Shown here: positions 11,001-23,900 of the stretch, piece by piece
How positions within the stretch are numbered: the first letter of the stretch is position 1
Layout of the letters: every line of letters starts with the position of its first letter
Source: Terebella lapidaria
Taxonomy: Eukaryota > Annelida > Polychaeta > Terebellida > Terebellidae
Assembly: GCA_949152475.1 (NCBI GenBank)
Contig: OX424561.1
Span: 23,554,481-23,618,480 of the forward strand
Reading direction: 5' to 3'
Length of the DNA stretch: 64,000 nt
Notes under the pieces: model-generated
What the model saw: the letters and a program-made list of their open reading frames with translations, nothing else
Database searches by the model: none
Told to the model about the DNA's origin: nothing
Program-made: the position numbers and the translations under genes

Positions 11001-11074
11001 GACACTTGCCCCGCTGAGCGCTCAGTCTGAAATCTGACAGCGGCGAGGGAAGGTGCAGCGTTTCTTAGCAGACG

Positions 11075-11080
11075 ATGTAA
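11075..11080 (+). promoter_or_regulatory. Start-stop upstream ORF (ATGTAA) before TRIM9
   Basis: A minimal uORF, a start codon followed at once by a stop, 56 nt upstream of the TRIM9 ATG with A at -3. Start-stop elements are known to hold initiating/terminating ribosomes and damp main-ORF translation. Whether this one is in the mRNA depends on the transcription start, which the sequence does not show. Confidence 0.4.
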
Positions 11081-11136
11081 CTTGCATTAGGTCTTCGCTT
11101 CGCGGGAAAGACAACTCCAAACAGTAAAGTGTCACG

Positions 11137-11925
11137 ATGGAGGACGAATTGAAGTGTCCCATTTGTCGTCGTTTGTACACAAACCCCGTGTTTTTGCCGT
11201 GTTCTCACGCACTTTGCCTGGCGTGTGCCTTGAACATCCAGTCGCCGGCGTCTCACTTCCAACCTCCCGGCAGCACCTCTGACGAGGCCAGCAGTACAGC
11301 GTCCAGCATCCCAGATTTTGTGGATTACCCCGATGTTGACAAACTCAGCTTAGTCAGTGAAACCGATTCTGGAGTAGTGTGCACTAGTCGACCAAACAGT
11401 TATGTTGGTACCCCAAATATTGGAAATTGGTTATTCCACTCTTCACAAGGTAATGGCAATGCAATCGGAATATGCTGTCCACTTTGCAAGCGAGTGACGC
11501 TCTTGGATGAGCAAGGTGCGAACAGCTTACCCAAGAATAGGGTCTTGGAGAATATAGTGGACAAGTATGGAGAATCGAAGCAGTTCACTATTTACTGTCA
11601 ACTGTGCGATGGGGATTCAAATATAAGTGCGGCTACGCAGATGTGCGAGCAGTGTGAGGTGTTTTACTGTGAGAAGTGTCTGGATAACTGTCACCCGTCC
11701 CGGGGTCCGCTAGCGAAACACAACCTTGTCGCCCCGAGCGAGGGGAAAGCTCTGCTTAGAACGAAGCACAGGAACAGCGAGTCGAAATGCTTCGAGCACG
11801 GCGACGAGAAACTGAGCATGTTCTGCATCATGTGCAAAGTGACAGTGTGTTACTCCTGCGTGCACGAGGGCAGACATGTGAACCACGACGTGCAGGCTTT
11901 GGGGGTGATGTGTAAGACCCAGAAG
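11137..11925 (+). CDS. TRIM9: TRIM9 exon 1: RING, insert, B-box 1, B-box 2
   Basis: 263 codons, donor AAG|GTAAGG. RING zinc ligands are C7, C10, C22, H24, C27, C30 and, after an insert of about 80 residues, C114 and C117 (CPLC). The insert holds the acidic segment DYPDVDKLSLVSETDSG followed by SRPNSYVGTP. B-box 1 is C154-x2-C157...C170-x2-C173...C178-x2-C181...C185, H186, H195. B-box 2 is C218-x2-H221...C230-x2-C233...C238-x2-C241...H247, H250. The large single first exon covering RING to B-box 2 matches the vertebrate TRIM9 gene layout as I know it. The DSG segment is related to the beta-TrCP degron of vertebrate TRIM9 but lacks its second serine (DSGVVC, D77-C82). Confidence 0.97.
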
Positions 11926-14900
11926 GTAAGGTGCTTTGGTGCTTACGCGTGGCACTCTGCTTGAGAATCAATCATGTTGATCAATGATCTCCCATCGACA
12001 GTGAATCGAACATGGGTGGAGCAGTTTCCCTTCCAGTGCTTTTAATGCATATTTTTTTTATCAGAAATGCCAATCAATGCTCAGCATGATGCTATGGCTA
12101 TTATAATTATGGAATATGCATGTGTCCCTGGTACAATGACTGAAGATAAAGTACATGTATTCAATCATCCCAGAAGACCCACCAGTATTACATTCGATAT
12201 ACTCAACTATGCCCTGTACTTGTGAGCTATTGATGTATATGGTTAGTTGACATAAATACAATGCTTATTATATATTTTGCATAATGAAAGTACAGTAATA
12301 GGATGGGACAATTGTACCCTCAATTTGCTGATTTTCCTGATTATATGTACGTGTATATGATTACATATTATGCCAAATAACAATGACACCTTCTTGTTTT
12401 CAGCTTGGTATATTTGTCACATGTATATTGTGTAACACTAACCAACTACTATTTCAGAATAGACGTGGAACGTGATTGATAAGGCCTGGTTTGACAACTG
12501 GAGTATGGCTTTAAAAGTGACAGGAGTGTGACTGTTACAAAGATCTTGTCAATATTTATGTATTAAGTGAAGCAATGATAATAAGGGTTTTTTATATCAT
12601 GGTTTTCTCTTTCATGCAGATGTGTTTTTGTTTGAGGGTGATAGAAACAGCACACATTATTTACTTCATGGATGTTTAAAGTTCAGAAAAATGATACCTA
12701 AAGTTGGCGTTTGGGCCCTGGGGATAAGGTTTTTTTATTCCATGTGTTGTGTGTCTAGTTCAAAGTACCCAAACTTTTCTAATAAAGAAATATCTTTCAC
12801 TAAGGAATTAGGAGACTTGTCAGGGCTTACATCAATGCCTGTTCCACTGAAGGGGTCCAGTCAACTATGATTTAAGTAGCTAGCCTTGTGAACACCCTCT
12901 AAACTGTGGCAAATTAGAGTGTTTGGCATGTTTTAAAAGACGGCAACATGTGTGAAATTATTCTAGTGTTGTCGGACAATCTGGTTGGAACCACAAGAAT
13001 TTGTTTTCTTTTGACTTGGTGTTACCCTGTGTGAATTGAAAATTCTCTCTGGGATTCGTGTTTATTGCCCCCCAAAGAAAGTGAAGTTGATTTCATCATT
13101 ATATCGTCCAAATAGATGCAGTCGCTGAGGCTGACATAAACTTAATTATTGACTGGTGTCAGTCCTGATTCAATATAACTAATCCTCTTTGTCTGAACAT
13201 TGTGATGACCAGCAGCATTCAAAACAAGTAAATTCACAGGAAATTGAGTTCTGAGGCCTGCTGTGTTGGAGTGAAATTGTGCCTGCTGAGCGCCAGTTGA
13301 TTTCATTTCCAGAAGTAAAAAGAATCAGCAGGGCCACGCACATTGTACCTTGTGTCACCTAACGCCAGCATTTAAGTGACATTTATTCAAGTGATGTTGT
13401 ATCTGCTGCTAAGTCAAGGTCAATTACATCTGATATCATCACTGTAGGTATAGCATCTTTGAGACCCACCGCATGACGTGAAATATGATATTTTATTGAT
13501 GAACTGTGTTTGTTTGTTTGTTTATTTACAATAGGAACACATGGTCCCCATCTTTGTGGGCAAATCTGTTTTAGCCAATACACATCATGTGCTTAATTAA
13601 TCTTGTAAAATTAATCCAGATGGTACACATTAGTTCTAGAAGGAGATGAATATTTCCTGCAGTACGAAATACATGTAGAAATTTTTTTATCCATTTGTAA
13701 AGATGATACCTTTTGCCTCACATGTACCTGAAGTACTTGTTTGAACAACTGATAAAACCTTACCCAGTACTCAATACGCTAATCTCATAATTACCATACA
13801 ACATATTCCCTGCATATCTTGCCATAAATGGTTCCCATTCAAAGAGTTTGTAAATATTGATCATGTGGCTCATTTCATAACACCCATTAGCTCTATGCTG
13901 GATGTATGTTTGCTGGAACCCTGATATCATTACGGCAGACACATCGGACACCTACAATCAAAGTAAAGCCTATTAGCACATATTTAATACCTTTCATGAT
14001 AACAATTGTTCAATCTCCATGCAGCTGATAATTTTGACCTGCCCTCCACAGGTAACACCAGCACATTTTCTAGCCCCTTATTTTTTCATCAAAGGAATAT
14101 TATCAGGCTACACTACATCCATAAAGCGTTAATCACTGACACCTTTGGTGGTGCCCTTGTAGACTTGGTGTCTGAGAGGGCTGGCTCGTGTGGCAAGGTG
14201 AGCCATAGTGAAGTATCAGTTCTCCCTTGGTGGTTAGTTACCAAGGCGCCAGGTAAGAATTACGCTGGGTCCGGTCCGTCCCTAGTGGGGCTGACCACAT
14301 AGGGCCCTGGGGATTCAGGTGGCGACATGGATCCTGCTGTGAATTAATGACTTGTTGAAGGCTGACCAGTCTACCTGGCTCCAGTGGGTCACCCGTGGCT
14401 TGGTCATTCATCTGGCTAATTACCGAGGGGGAATTCCTTGGCCCTTTGAGGTAGCAGTTGGTAGTAGTATTGCTTTGTAGCAGAGGTGGATCTTGACTTT
14501 TAAAACTGGTTGGTGGGGGCACGATGATGATTGGTACCTGGACTGGTAGGAAAATAAATAAGAATGCGTGGGGTAATTAGACTTGAATGGGGATTCCGTC
14601 AAAAAGGGGAGGTATGCTTGCTTTTCTTGGATGCTGTAGCAACTCCCAGCAGCTGGGGTCTGGATGAGATTAAATGTCCATGTTTGAAGCGGTCTACATT
14701 TTGTTTTGAGTGTTCCTCCTGGAGTAAAATTTGTTTTGACTCGGGGAGTAACAAAGATGTTGTCTTTGGCATTGAACGTCAGAATGAGTCATCTCCAAAG
14801 CAAGGCCCAACGAATGGATTCCATCGTGGTTCCCAGATAGTAATCTGAACCATGTGTCCACCTAAAAAAAAACGCTGCTCTGACTGACCATGACATGTGA

Positions 14901-17900
14901 AAAGACTTGACACCCCACAAACACAGCAATGCCCTACCAGTGAAACGCCATGGTGAATGGGCCTTGGATTAGGGGAACAATACCCCATGTGGGAGTTGTG
15001 GCACTGCTTGGGTAATGGAGCATTGCCCCTGCAAATTCCATCAGACCTGCCATCTGTCCTCAAGTTGGCTAGCGTTGCTCCCCCAGAAAACATCAGCATG
15101 CACTCATTATAATTGTCCCGTGCATCTCTTTAGGGGAGGTGTATTGGTCCATTGTTTGGGAGATTCCTGGTACAGGGCAGACTGAGATATGCGAGTCTCC
15201 CGGGCTGGTTGGAGGGGGTGACAGGGCAAAACTTTGTCCTCGGGAAAAGATTTCTGCCGGGGCTCATCAGCGTCTAAATTTCAACCTTGTTTAGTTCTTG
15301 AGGAGACACTGTCATTGATTGAATGGGCCCAGGGATGAATCATCCTGGAGATGCATTTCCCTCTTCAAATGCTAAAACACAATGGACGTCATGTGGTCAG
15401 CTGGTTTTGTCTTGTGTCTTGCATGCAGAAGAGAATAATTACTCAGTGTCCATGAGCCCACCCTCCTCCATTCAAATGATTGCCCCCCTGCATATGGTCC
15501 TGGGATGTGATGGCTCACTAGTATCCGCTGCATATTTGCAGAAGAGATTAGGGATGTACGGAGCAGATGAGAACCTTTAACCCTGTAAGGTAAGCTTTGC
15601 CCATGGATTATCGGAACCCACTTCCATTCTCGGCCATTCTCCGTCTCTATTTGATTTCCTTGCGGCCCATTGATCAGCAAGTTGTGTGCCTAATCTGGGT
15701 TTGCCATTAATTACCAGAAAGACTGGAGTTGGTCCGCACACAGAGGCTCGTGAAGGTGCGAGTTAGATTTCCTGGTAGATATACGCTGGGTTTTATCTTT
15801 GTTCGGCTGCTGGCCCTTTGTAGTGATCTTGCATTATTGACGTAGCTTATTGTCGCTGTATGGTGATAGCCATTGGTTGATTATTGGTCGGCATATCGGC
15901 CGTGTTATCAGCATTACCTTTCAGCTGATCACGTATTAGTCACCTACGCTGATGGACACTATTGGATAGTCTGCTAAAGTACTTTAGGCTATCGTGGATA
16001 TCTGCTAAAACTGATGACCAACATGCATGTATCATGTGTATTGCTGGGAAAGTATGAAGTATTGGTAATCAACTAATCTCATGAAAGTGTCAAGTACCTT
16101 TCCAGATACAACTTGTATAATGCAATAATAGTGTTCAGAATGCATGTGTGCTTTCCATAAGAATCCATCTGTAATGAAGCCCCCCACTCCCCCCACCCCT
16201 CTCCTCCCGTCTACACTTACAGCTACCTGAACAGTATTATTCATGCAACAATCCAGCCAGCCCCCTAGAATTTACTACTGGACAATTAGCCACTTTAATT
16301 GCTGATCACCTGTGCACCGCCATGAAGTGATTACGGTTATGAGCCGCTGGCAGACACTTCGACTGGTTACCTCCACCAAGCTGGGGGCTGTGTGTATGGT
16401 CTGGCGCCAAGTCGAGGAGAGCCACTGGGTCTGGCTTTTCATTGCCCAGTCACCTCTTGTGGCCTACGTTTGCCTGCCCCCCTCTCAAAATCATGAAGCC
16501 ATTGATACCGAAGAGAGCAGAGTCCAGCGCCCGTGACCAATCGTAAATTGCAATCTCAGTCTGCTACCGACTTTTCATGGTTTTCATGACGCCACCGGAC
16601 ACAAAGCTTGCTCTTTTGGGAGCAAGTCTGAGTCTGGGACACCGTGATGTTCAATTCAGTAGGACTTCCTCTGCCCAGTAGGGGGTGTCTAGGATAAGGA
16701 AAGTCCTAACAACAGTGGATTGTTGACCTCTTCTGCGTGGTCAAGCCCTATTTTCTCATCAAAAGCAAGAGAAAGTAAAGTTTTGACAGTCGGGTGCAAA
16801 TATATGTGACAATAATTGGCATCAAGCGGTTGCTTGTCATTTATCGCCTTGACCAACATCCCTCCCAGCAGCCCCCATTTCTCCATTACATTGACCTCTC
16901 ATGACTTCCTTTGTTACAAGGTGTTTCTGTAAATAAGAATTTGGAAAGTGTGAAAGGATTGGTGTAAATCTAGTTGGCAAGGTTCGTTTGAAAGATAATG
17001 ACCATGTGGGCGTTTTGGACAAACTTGTGACTTGAACGATGATAAGATTATGTAATAGTTACATAAACTGTAGCCTCCTAAAAAAATGGCAGGCAGCTGG
17101 CGTCCCTCATGCATCTTGTCATCTTCATGGGTCACTGGTTTCATTAATTAAAAATATTCTGGATGACTTATAATTACATGTACCTGCATAATCATGATAA
17201 TGTGTGCCACTTTTATTTACATCCAGTGGATCACATTATCATCTATATGTATATACCTGTGAATTGTTGCAAAAATTGTCATTTAATACCTGAAAAAAAT
17301 TACCTTGACAACTTGTCATGAGTTCATCAATTGGGAACAGGTGCAATAAATGAAGTTGTTGAATCAGTCAGTCCCACCACTCCACCTGTCTATTTATGCC
17401 AAGTATTATGTCATGCAATCAGCTAAGTATTGGAGCATACATAGGTACATGTTATCAAGGTGTTGAAACATTCACTCTACTTAGCATTAGTAATGCCTGG
17501 TGAGTAGACAGGTAAGTGGTCAGATGGTGGGAGTTTATCGAGATAAAAAGTACAGTTTGTCTCATCGTTTCCGTGTGGTCAGTTTTTATGGCTCATTGTT
17601 CTTGGTCATCTGAAGTGGTGTAATGTATAATGTCGTACATGTAACTGTGATATGTGTATTTGGTAAGGAATCAGTCTCTATTTCTTTGTTAGGAAGAGCA
17701 GAGCTCTTCCTCTATGATGTTGTTTTTTTTTGGATTTTTGAAATTTTCCCTTTGTTTACATTCTTGAAAGTGCCACTTGGAACCACAACAGGCCATTCAA
17801 CTGTGGCTAATTGGGAGGGCCCGGGGCCCCTTGGGAGGAAAATGACGCCCGTATACTTAATCATGGTTAATGTAATAAGTTATTATCGATAATAATCCCA

Positions 17901-20900
17901 GGAGACGTGTGTTCCGACCGTTTTTTTTTTTGTATGTCACCGTTTCATACCCATCACCTATCCCGTTTCGATCTTCACTGAAACAGTGCTTTCTTGAAAT
18001 CATATGCACTCAAAGTTTTGGATATACGTTCCGCACAATATATAGATACAGTATGCTATTGCAAAAATGAAAAACAAGTTGAAACGGCAACATAATAATT
18101 ATGTGTTAGTGGTGGTATTCCATATTCCAGTAGGCAAATTCAATTCTCGTGTGGCCCCGATAAGCAGTCACGGCAGTCGGCCCGCAAGCCAGATAGTCAC
18201 TGAATTGTCCAATCGGGAAGCTGTCTTGACGGACACACCCACATGTTTATGAACTACACGTGGATATAATTATATGCAAATTATCACGTGAGCAAGTCCC
18301 GCCAATTAGTGATAAATACTGACGCACTGGGGTCAAGGTCATAAGCTCCCACGAGATCGTGGAATCTACAGGTTGCGGTATTTGTGGAAATACTTGTTAC
18401 GACCCAAATAAATGTTTTTTTCTATGACTCTTTCCTACTTCACTGGTAATACTTCAGGAAAATATCACCATACAAAGCTTGTTCATGAGGAATTCTGATA
18501 AGAAATGCCTACTGAAGTGAAGCGAGATTTCCCGAGATTTGAGTAGGAACCTGTCGGAAGCAACAAAACTTGGCAGATTTGCCGAACTAATACACTTTGT
18601 CGGGGGAAAAAACTTAGTTTCCTCCTGAAATAAGCAGAAACGAATGGATACTATATCAGTTATCATGTTTATGATAGTTTTATATTGCCGACGAGAATTG
18701 TCAGTGCTGATTTTGAGGGGTACAGGCGATAAGGCCACCAAGCAATCAGGCCGCAATCGAGAATTAGCGAACTGCAGAGCAAGTGATGGATGGAAATGCA
18801 AAACATTAGACAAGTTGCTGAAATGTCTCTGTAGTATAAATCGAAACACTGAAAAAAAATCCATGAAAAAGGATTTAGAACTAGCTCGAAATTTTTTTTG
18901 CCACCTAAATAAGAAAAAAAAAAATATTCAGAACCTTGAAAATCTTACACATTGGTCCAAATAATACTCGGGTGATTTTTATACGGGCTCAACATGGTAA
19001 AGCTTCTGACTTGTAGAGATTTCATATATGTATATATCGGAATAATTATAGTTTTACTAATCTTATTGGCCACAATAAAATAGTTATGACAAGAATCATT
19101 TATTTTTGGGCTCAACAAGGTATATATTCTGCCCAGTGGGGAATTCATAGCTGTAACCAAATAGGTTAACATTAGTTTTACTAGTTAGATATATAGTTAG
19201 CCACAGTAAAAATAATTAAGACATGGCCAAATCAAATACAGTATTCAAGGGTTTTTAAATAGTTCTGTGCAAACATTTTCAAAGCTCTTCCTTTGAGGCC
19301 AGTGGCCCTTGTTGTAGAATTTGAAGTGGAAGTGTCCTGTTTAACACAGACAAGCAAATTTTATTGTAAACACACAAATTTCATGTATTAGAGTTGAGAG
19401 CACATGTGAGTTGATATTTCCTGCTTTTATCAAATTAATTGCGAGGCTAGTCATAAAGATGTTTAATGTTTGTGCGTGAATGTTTGAGAGTAACATGTAC
19501 ATCATCATGATGTAAACTTTGATTGCAGCGCAATTAAAGGTTTTAAATTGAACAGTGGAAAACAAATGTCATCTCTTGAGTGCTTGAGTATCCTCTCCTT
19601 GTTGCCCTGATTGCCTGAGCAGGTTGATCTTTCCTTCTCCCAAAGACATCAGAGACGTTTATTGAGAGACTCTTCACTGCAATTGCCGGTCAGAACCAAC
19701 CCCGGCCGGCCATATTTGATGTTTACGGATGTATTATGTCCGGAAGCTGTTCAGGCAGTGACCAGTGGGGGGTCCTCAAAGTGCCGACAAATTGTCTCCA
19801 AGAGCAGAGAGAGATCTCCAAGAGATTGACAACCATTTCCCATTGCCAGAAATGTTTCTCATTGCCCCTGCCTTGTCCCTTGTAACCCTTCCCCCCCCCC
19901 CCCCCTCCCCCATGCACATGTCCAGCTTTCTATAAGCCTCACACTGATAGCCTTACCGACATCAGCAATTCCAACGATGCAATGACATCGGGGAGGACGC
20001 AAGGGACTTGTCCGAAAGTCACATGCGAGAAGCGAGACAGTGAGAGAGAGCAAGTGACCCACCATTGCTGGCGACAGCCTGGCGTCAACGGAGATTCACA
20101 TCAAAAGCCGAGCCTCTTCGTGTTACCCTCGGTCACTCTCCATAATATTGACACACTACTCAGTGGACATTCTGGTCAATCACGACCCGACCCATCGGTG
20201 GCCAGCCTTCCTGAGTTCACAGTGCATTTGGATTCAGTGGACTACCCGTGCCCCCCCCCCCCCCCCCCCAAAAAAAAAAGAAAAGAAAAAAAAAGCTGAC
20301 CAGACTTTACATGGGGATCAGACCCTACTCAGTATGAACCCACCTCTATTTCACACCTTAGTGCAAGGTCATTAGCACTGTCGCCAGAGAGGGTTGGTGT
20401 CCCCATCGTGATGCTGTGTGTTTGAATATGGTGAAAGCATGGAAAATCTGAGGTCATGGGTGTCCTCTGACCCTGTGTTTGAAGGCGTCCACTGGTCTTT
20501 GTCCAAGGGTGTTCGGAGTTAGGGTACCTTTCAAATTGAAGTGGGCAGATCTGGCATTATGATTGTTTAGGTGAATTGACGTGAATTTGAAATATTTGAA
20601 AGCATGTCTATTCATCAGGACAAAATGTGAATATAGATCTAATGATCAAGTGCAGTAGGGGTTTCTTCTGATGTATAGGTAGCATCAGGCAGAAATACCC
20701 ATAAACTATGTGAATTTTCCATGTAGATTTTCCAGGTATTTCCATTACTGTGCTGTATGTTATGCCACAGACAGGATTCATCTTCATCTTCTTGCTTGAC
20801 TTCATTCCAGACCATCTTCCTAATGCTCAATATCTCCGCTTTCCTCGCTAACAATCCTCGTGTTTGCTGACAAATTGCCGAGAAGCTTTCCCACAAATAA

Positions 20901-23900
20901 GACAGCTCTTTTGCGATGATCCATGACTCGTTGTTGAAAAACTGGCGGCAGGACGTGGAGTCGTGCCATAACCGCGATCTCAACGTGCAAGGTACGCAAG
21001 CGGGCCAGGTACCTCAAACATTGGAGCCACGACCCGGCAGGAATTCCCGCGTCCAAGGTTATTTGTCGGCTGGATTCCTCAGGTCCGTGTGGATTGCAGC
21101 ATGGACAGAGGATCTCGGCCATTACTCATATAGTTACACCGTACTACCGAGAAATTTATGTATTTGTACCGCCGTCCATATGCACCTCGTAATGGGATCA
21201 AAACAGAAATGAAAGCTCACCTTGTCGAAATACATACAGTTTCGGTGGAATGAGAGTGATGAATCTGTCCAAATATTAGCTAGAAATCGTAGCAGGAGAT
21301 AGTCTGGAAATTGTTTTGGACATTTTGTGGCATAGGTCTACTGAAATTGGATTTCATGTAAACTTGGGTGTTTCTCCAATTTTATCAGTTGTTTGGGTTG
21401 CCATCTTTCAGCCATGTGTGCACTTAAAACTTGAAGTTCATCCACTATTATTGTGGGGTATTTTTATGGAGGCACCATGTGTTCACAGTAGTTTTTAGGA
21501 TGCTTCATCTTGTCTGATAATTCTATGTTGTTCACCATCTTGAGGTTATCTGTGATTGACTTCTACACAATGAGACATTACTGCTATGTAAAGTTTTCAG
21601 TGAAGGTTTTGGCTATCCATTAGGACTTGAGTAGTAGTAGTAGAGTAACGAAAAAGCTTATCTTAATTATCAAATTATACATGTGTTTTGTTGGAGACTG
21701 ACATGGTTTATTGATAAAAATCTCTGATTCAAATTTCACCACCTGCTGGGCAACACGAGCCAATTGTGGGGTGGAGCATGGGGGTGATGGTTGGATGGGG
21801 GCAGGGTGGGGGTGCCTTTGGGAGGGCTAGTGTGGGAACTTTGAGATAGATATCATCAGTTGATTTCTGTCAATGGACACAACCAGGCGCCAGTCTCTCA
21901 CAGCCTGTTACTGGAAATCAATGGCGATATTGACCACGCACTTCCTTCATGGCCATACTTATGTAGCCTACTCCACTGTATGAATACAGTAGATCTATCC
22001 TCAGCCGGCCAGGAAATATGGAAATGAGTGGACATCTCAGTGCCAGCCCCTTTGCCGTCAGCTAATTCCCTTTCACTTGTCTTGACCTTATATAGTCCAC
22101 CCAGTAGGCATATAATGTCCAACAATATCAGCTCATGTATCAAGGAGTGGGAATTTCATGGGAGGAAGAAATTATGGTACCCCCACATGAGAATATTTCC
22201 TGGGTTCAGTTTGCACAGTAGATGTGACAAGATTATTGCCTTATTTGTATAGCAGTTGGTTACAGGGTGTTTTAGCTAATGGTTTACTATTCACACTGGG
22301 GAATTTCCTCGCTCGGAAACCCCCACTTTCCCTCATAAAAGCCATGCTCCAGGGCATTTCTAAAATTGCACTTTGGTGTGACTTATTAAACATGTACATA
22401 GATCTATGTGCACTCTTGCAAATTCGTGACTAGATTAGCTTGGTTTCCTCTGATTAGCCCACTTGGCTTCCCGGCAAGTGGCATGGATGCAGGTTGTCCC
22501 TGGTGGACCCTCATACAATATACCCCCATATAAAACCAATTTCTCCCTCAGACAGTGGCGAAAGCATATAATGTGCTTGTTGGCACAGTAGGCTAATTGC
22601 ACTGGGGAAAAAGTAACAAAAAATGGTGCAACGGATGGACACTACAAACGTTGGAAAGCTAGAATTATTCGCCCATAAAGCATTGTTACATAAGTCCATG
22701 ATCAAATTGACCCGAAGTAAATAAAATCTGAGATGCGGGAGAAAAGTGAAAAAAAAACACCAGTTGAGTACTGGTGTGGGTATCTGGTCAAACAGACGTA
22801 ATAAAGGGATCCATTAATCTTGATACATTTTTGGGGACTGAATTCCCAACTGTGTTCAGTTTATATTCTGTTACACAAAACATCGGAACAGATCGACCAT
22901 TGCATAATTCCTTTTCAAAGTGAAAAATAGATATTTTTAGGCAAGTTTTGTGGAGCCCACCCCCAAAGTAATCTAAGTTTTCGCTGCTGTTATCAGTGGG
23001 TCATAAGGATAAAATATTCGGCAGAGTCCAAGTGGGAAGCAGAGATAGCCAGCAGAAATCACAAAGGAAGGAAATGGATTTGGTAACTTTTTGGGGTTTC
23101 TGCATTTGTTCAAAGTGATTATTTTCACTGTCTGGGATGGCCGCATGCTAGACACTAGTAGCCAGAACAACGGGAGAGGAAACAGGGTTCAAACAAAGCA
23201 GAGAATGTACATGAAAGTCAGTGTTTAAGTGGAACCTTTTCACGTAAAAAGGTAAAGTAGAGCTACTTTGTCCTCCCATAGATTTATAATGTTGCGTGAC
23301 CAGTCAAAATCATACTCGAAAATGGAGAAAATTTTTAATTTGAAAAGTCTATATTGGAGTCTCCTCCTGAGGTGACTTATCTCCTTTTCACTTTTACTTG
23401 TGAGTGCAAAACTGTAAAGTTCCTGGGTGCAAATGAACACATCATATTTCAGCTTGGGTGCAGTTTTCCCCTGGTGGAAAATCCCAGGAATGTAAGCTGT
23501 AACGCTCCCGGACAGCTGCAATAGCTCGTGCTCCTGTTTATCGTGGTGTTTGCTAATCGCAGAGCTGTATAAATAAGGCGCCAAAACATGCCAGTCACCG
23601 GGTAGAAAGGTGTAAAAATCACAAAAACAATTACAGTAAACATGGCGAGGCAACAGCGAAGACATTAATTTTAAAAGAAAGAAAAAATTGAGATACTAAT
23701 GACCCTGTCAATATCTTTGGGTCTTTCTTGTCTCAGAATTGGATGGGTGATTGTTGTTGGTTTTTCCCTCCCAAAGTTATCAAAATAAAAGATATTTGGA
23801 AGTTTCTGACAGATGCCTGAGCCACTGGGAGAGAATTTCTTGAATGACAGTGATTAGTGGGTACACAATTCTTGGTTTGTGATTCAACATTGTCAAAAGA

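Larger units (their letters stand above)
10056..11136. promoter_or_regulatory. Divergent promoter region between L2HGDH and TRIM9
   Basis: The two start codons face away from each other across 1081 bp. The part nearest TRIM9 (about 10915-11136) is CpG- and GC-rich compared with the flanks. It contains an NRF-1-like site and the TRIM9 leader. The rest is AT-rich with several AGGCCTA palindromes and nothing coding that I can support. Shared regulation is possible but not shown. Confidence 0.65.

Noticed and set aside
18454-18864. 136-codon ORF on - strand
   Set aside because: AT-rich, no motif, not flanked by usable splice or promoter signals.
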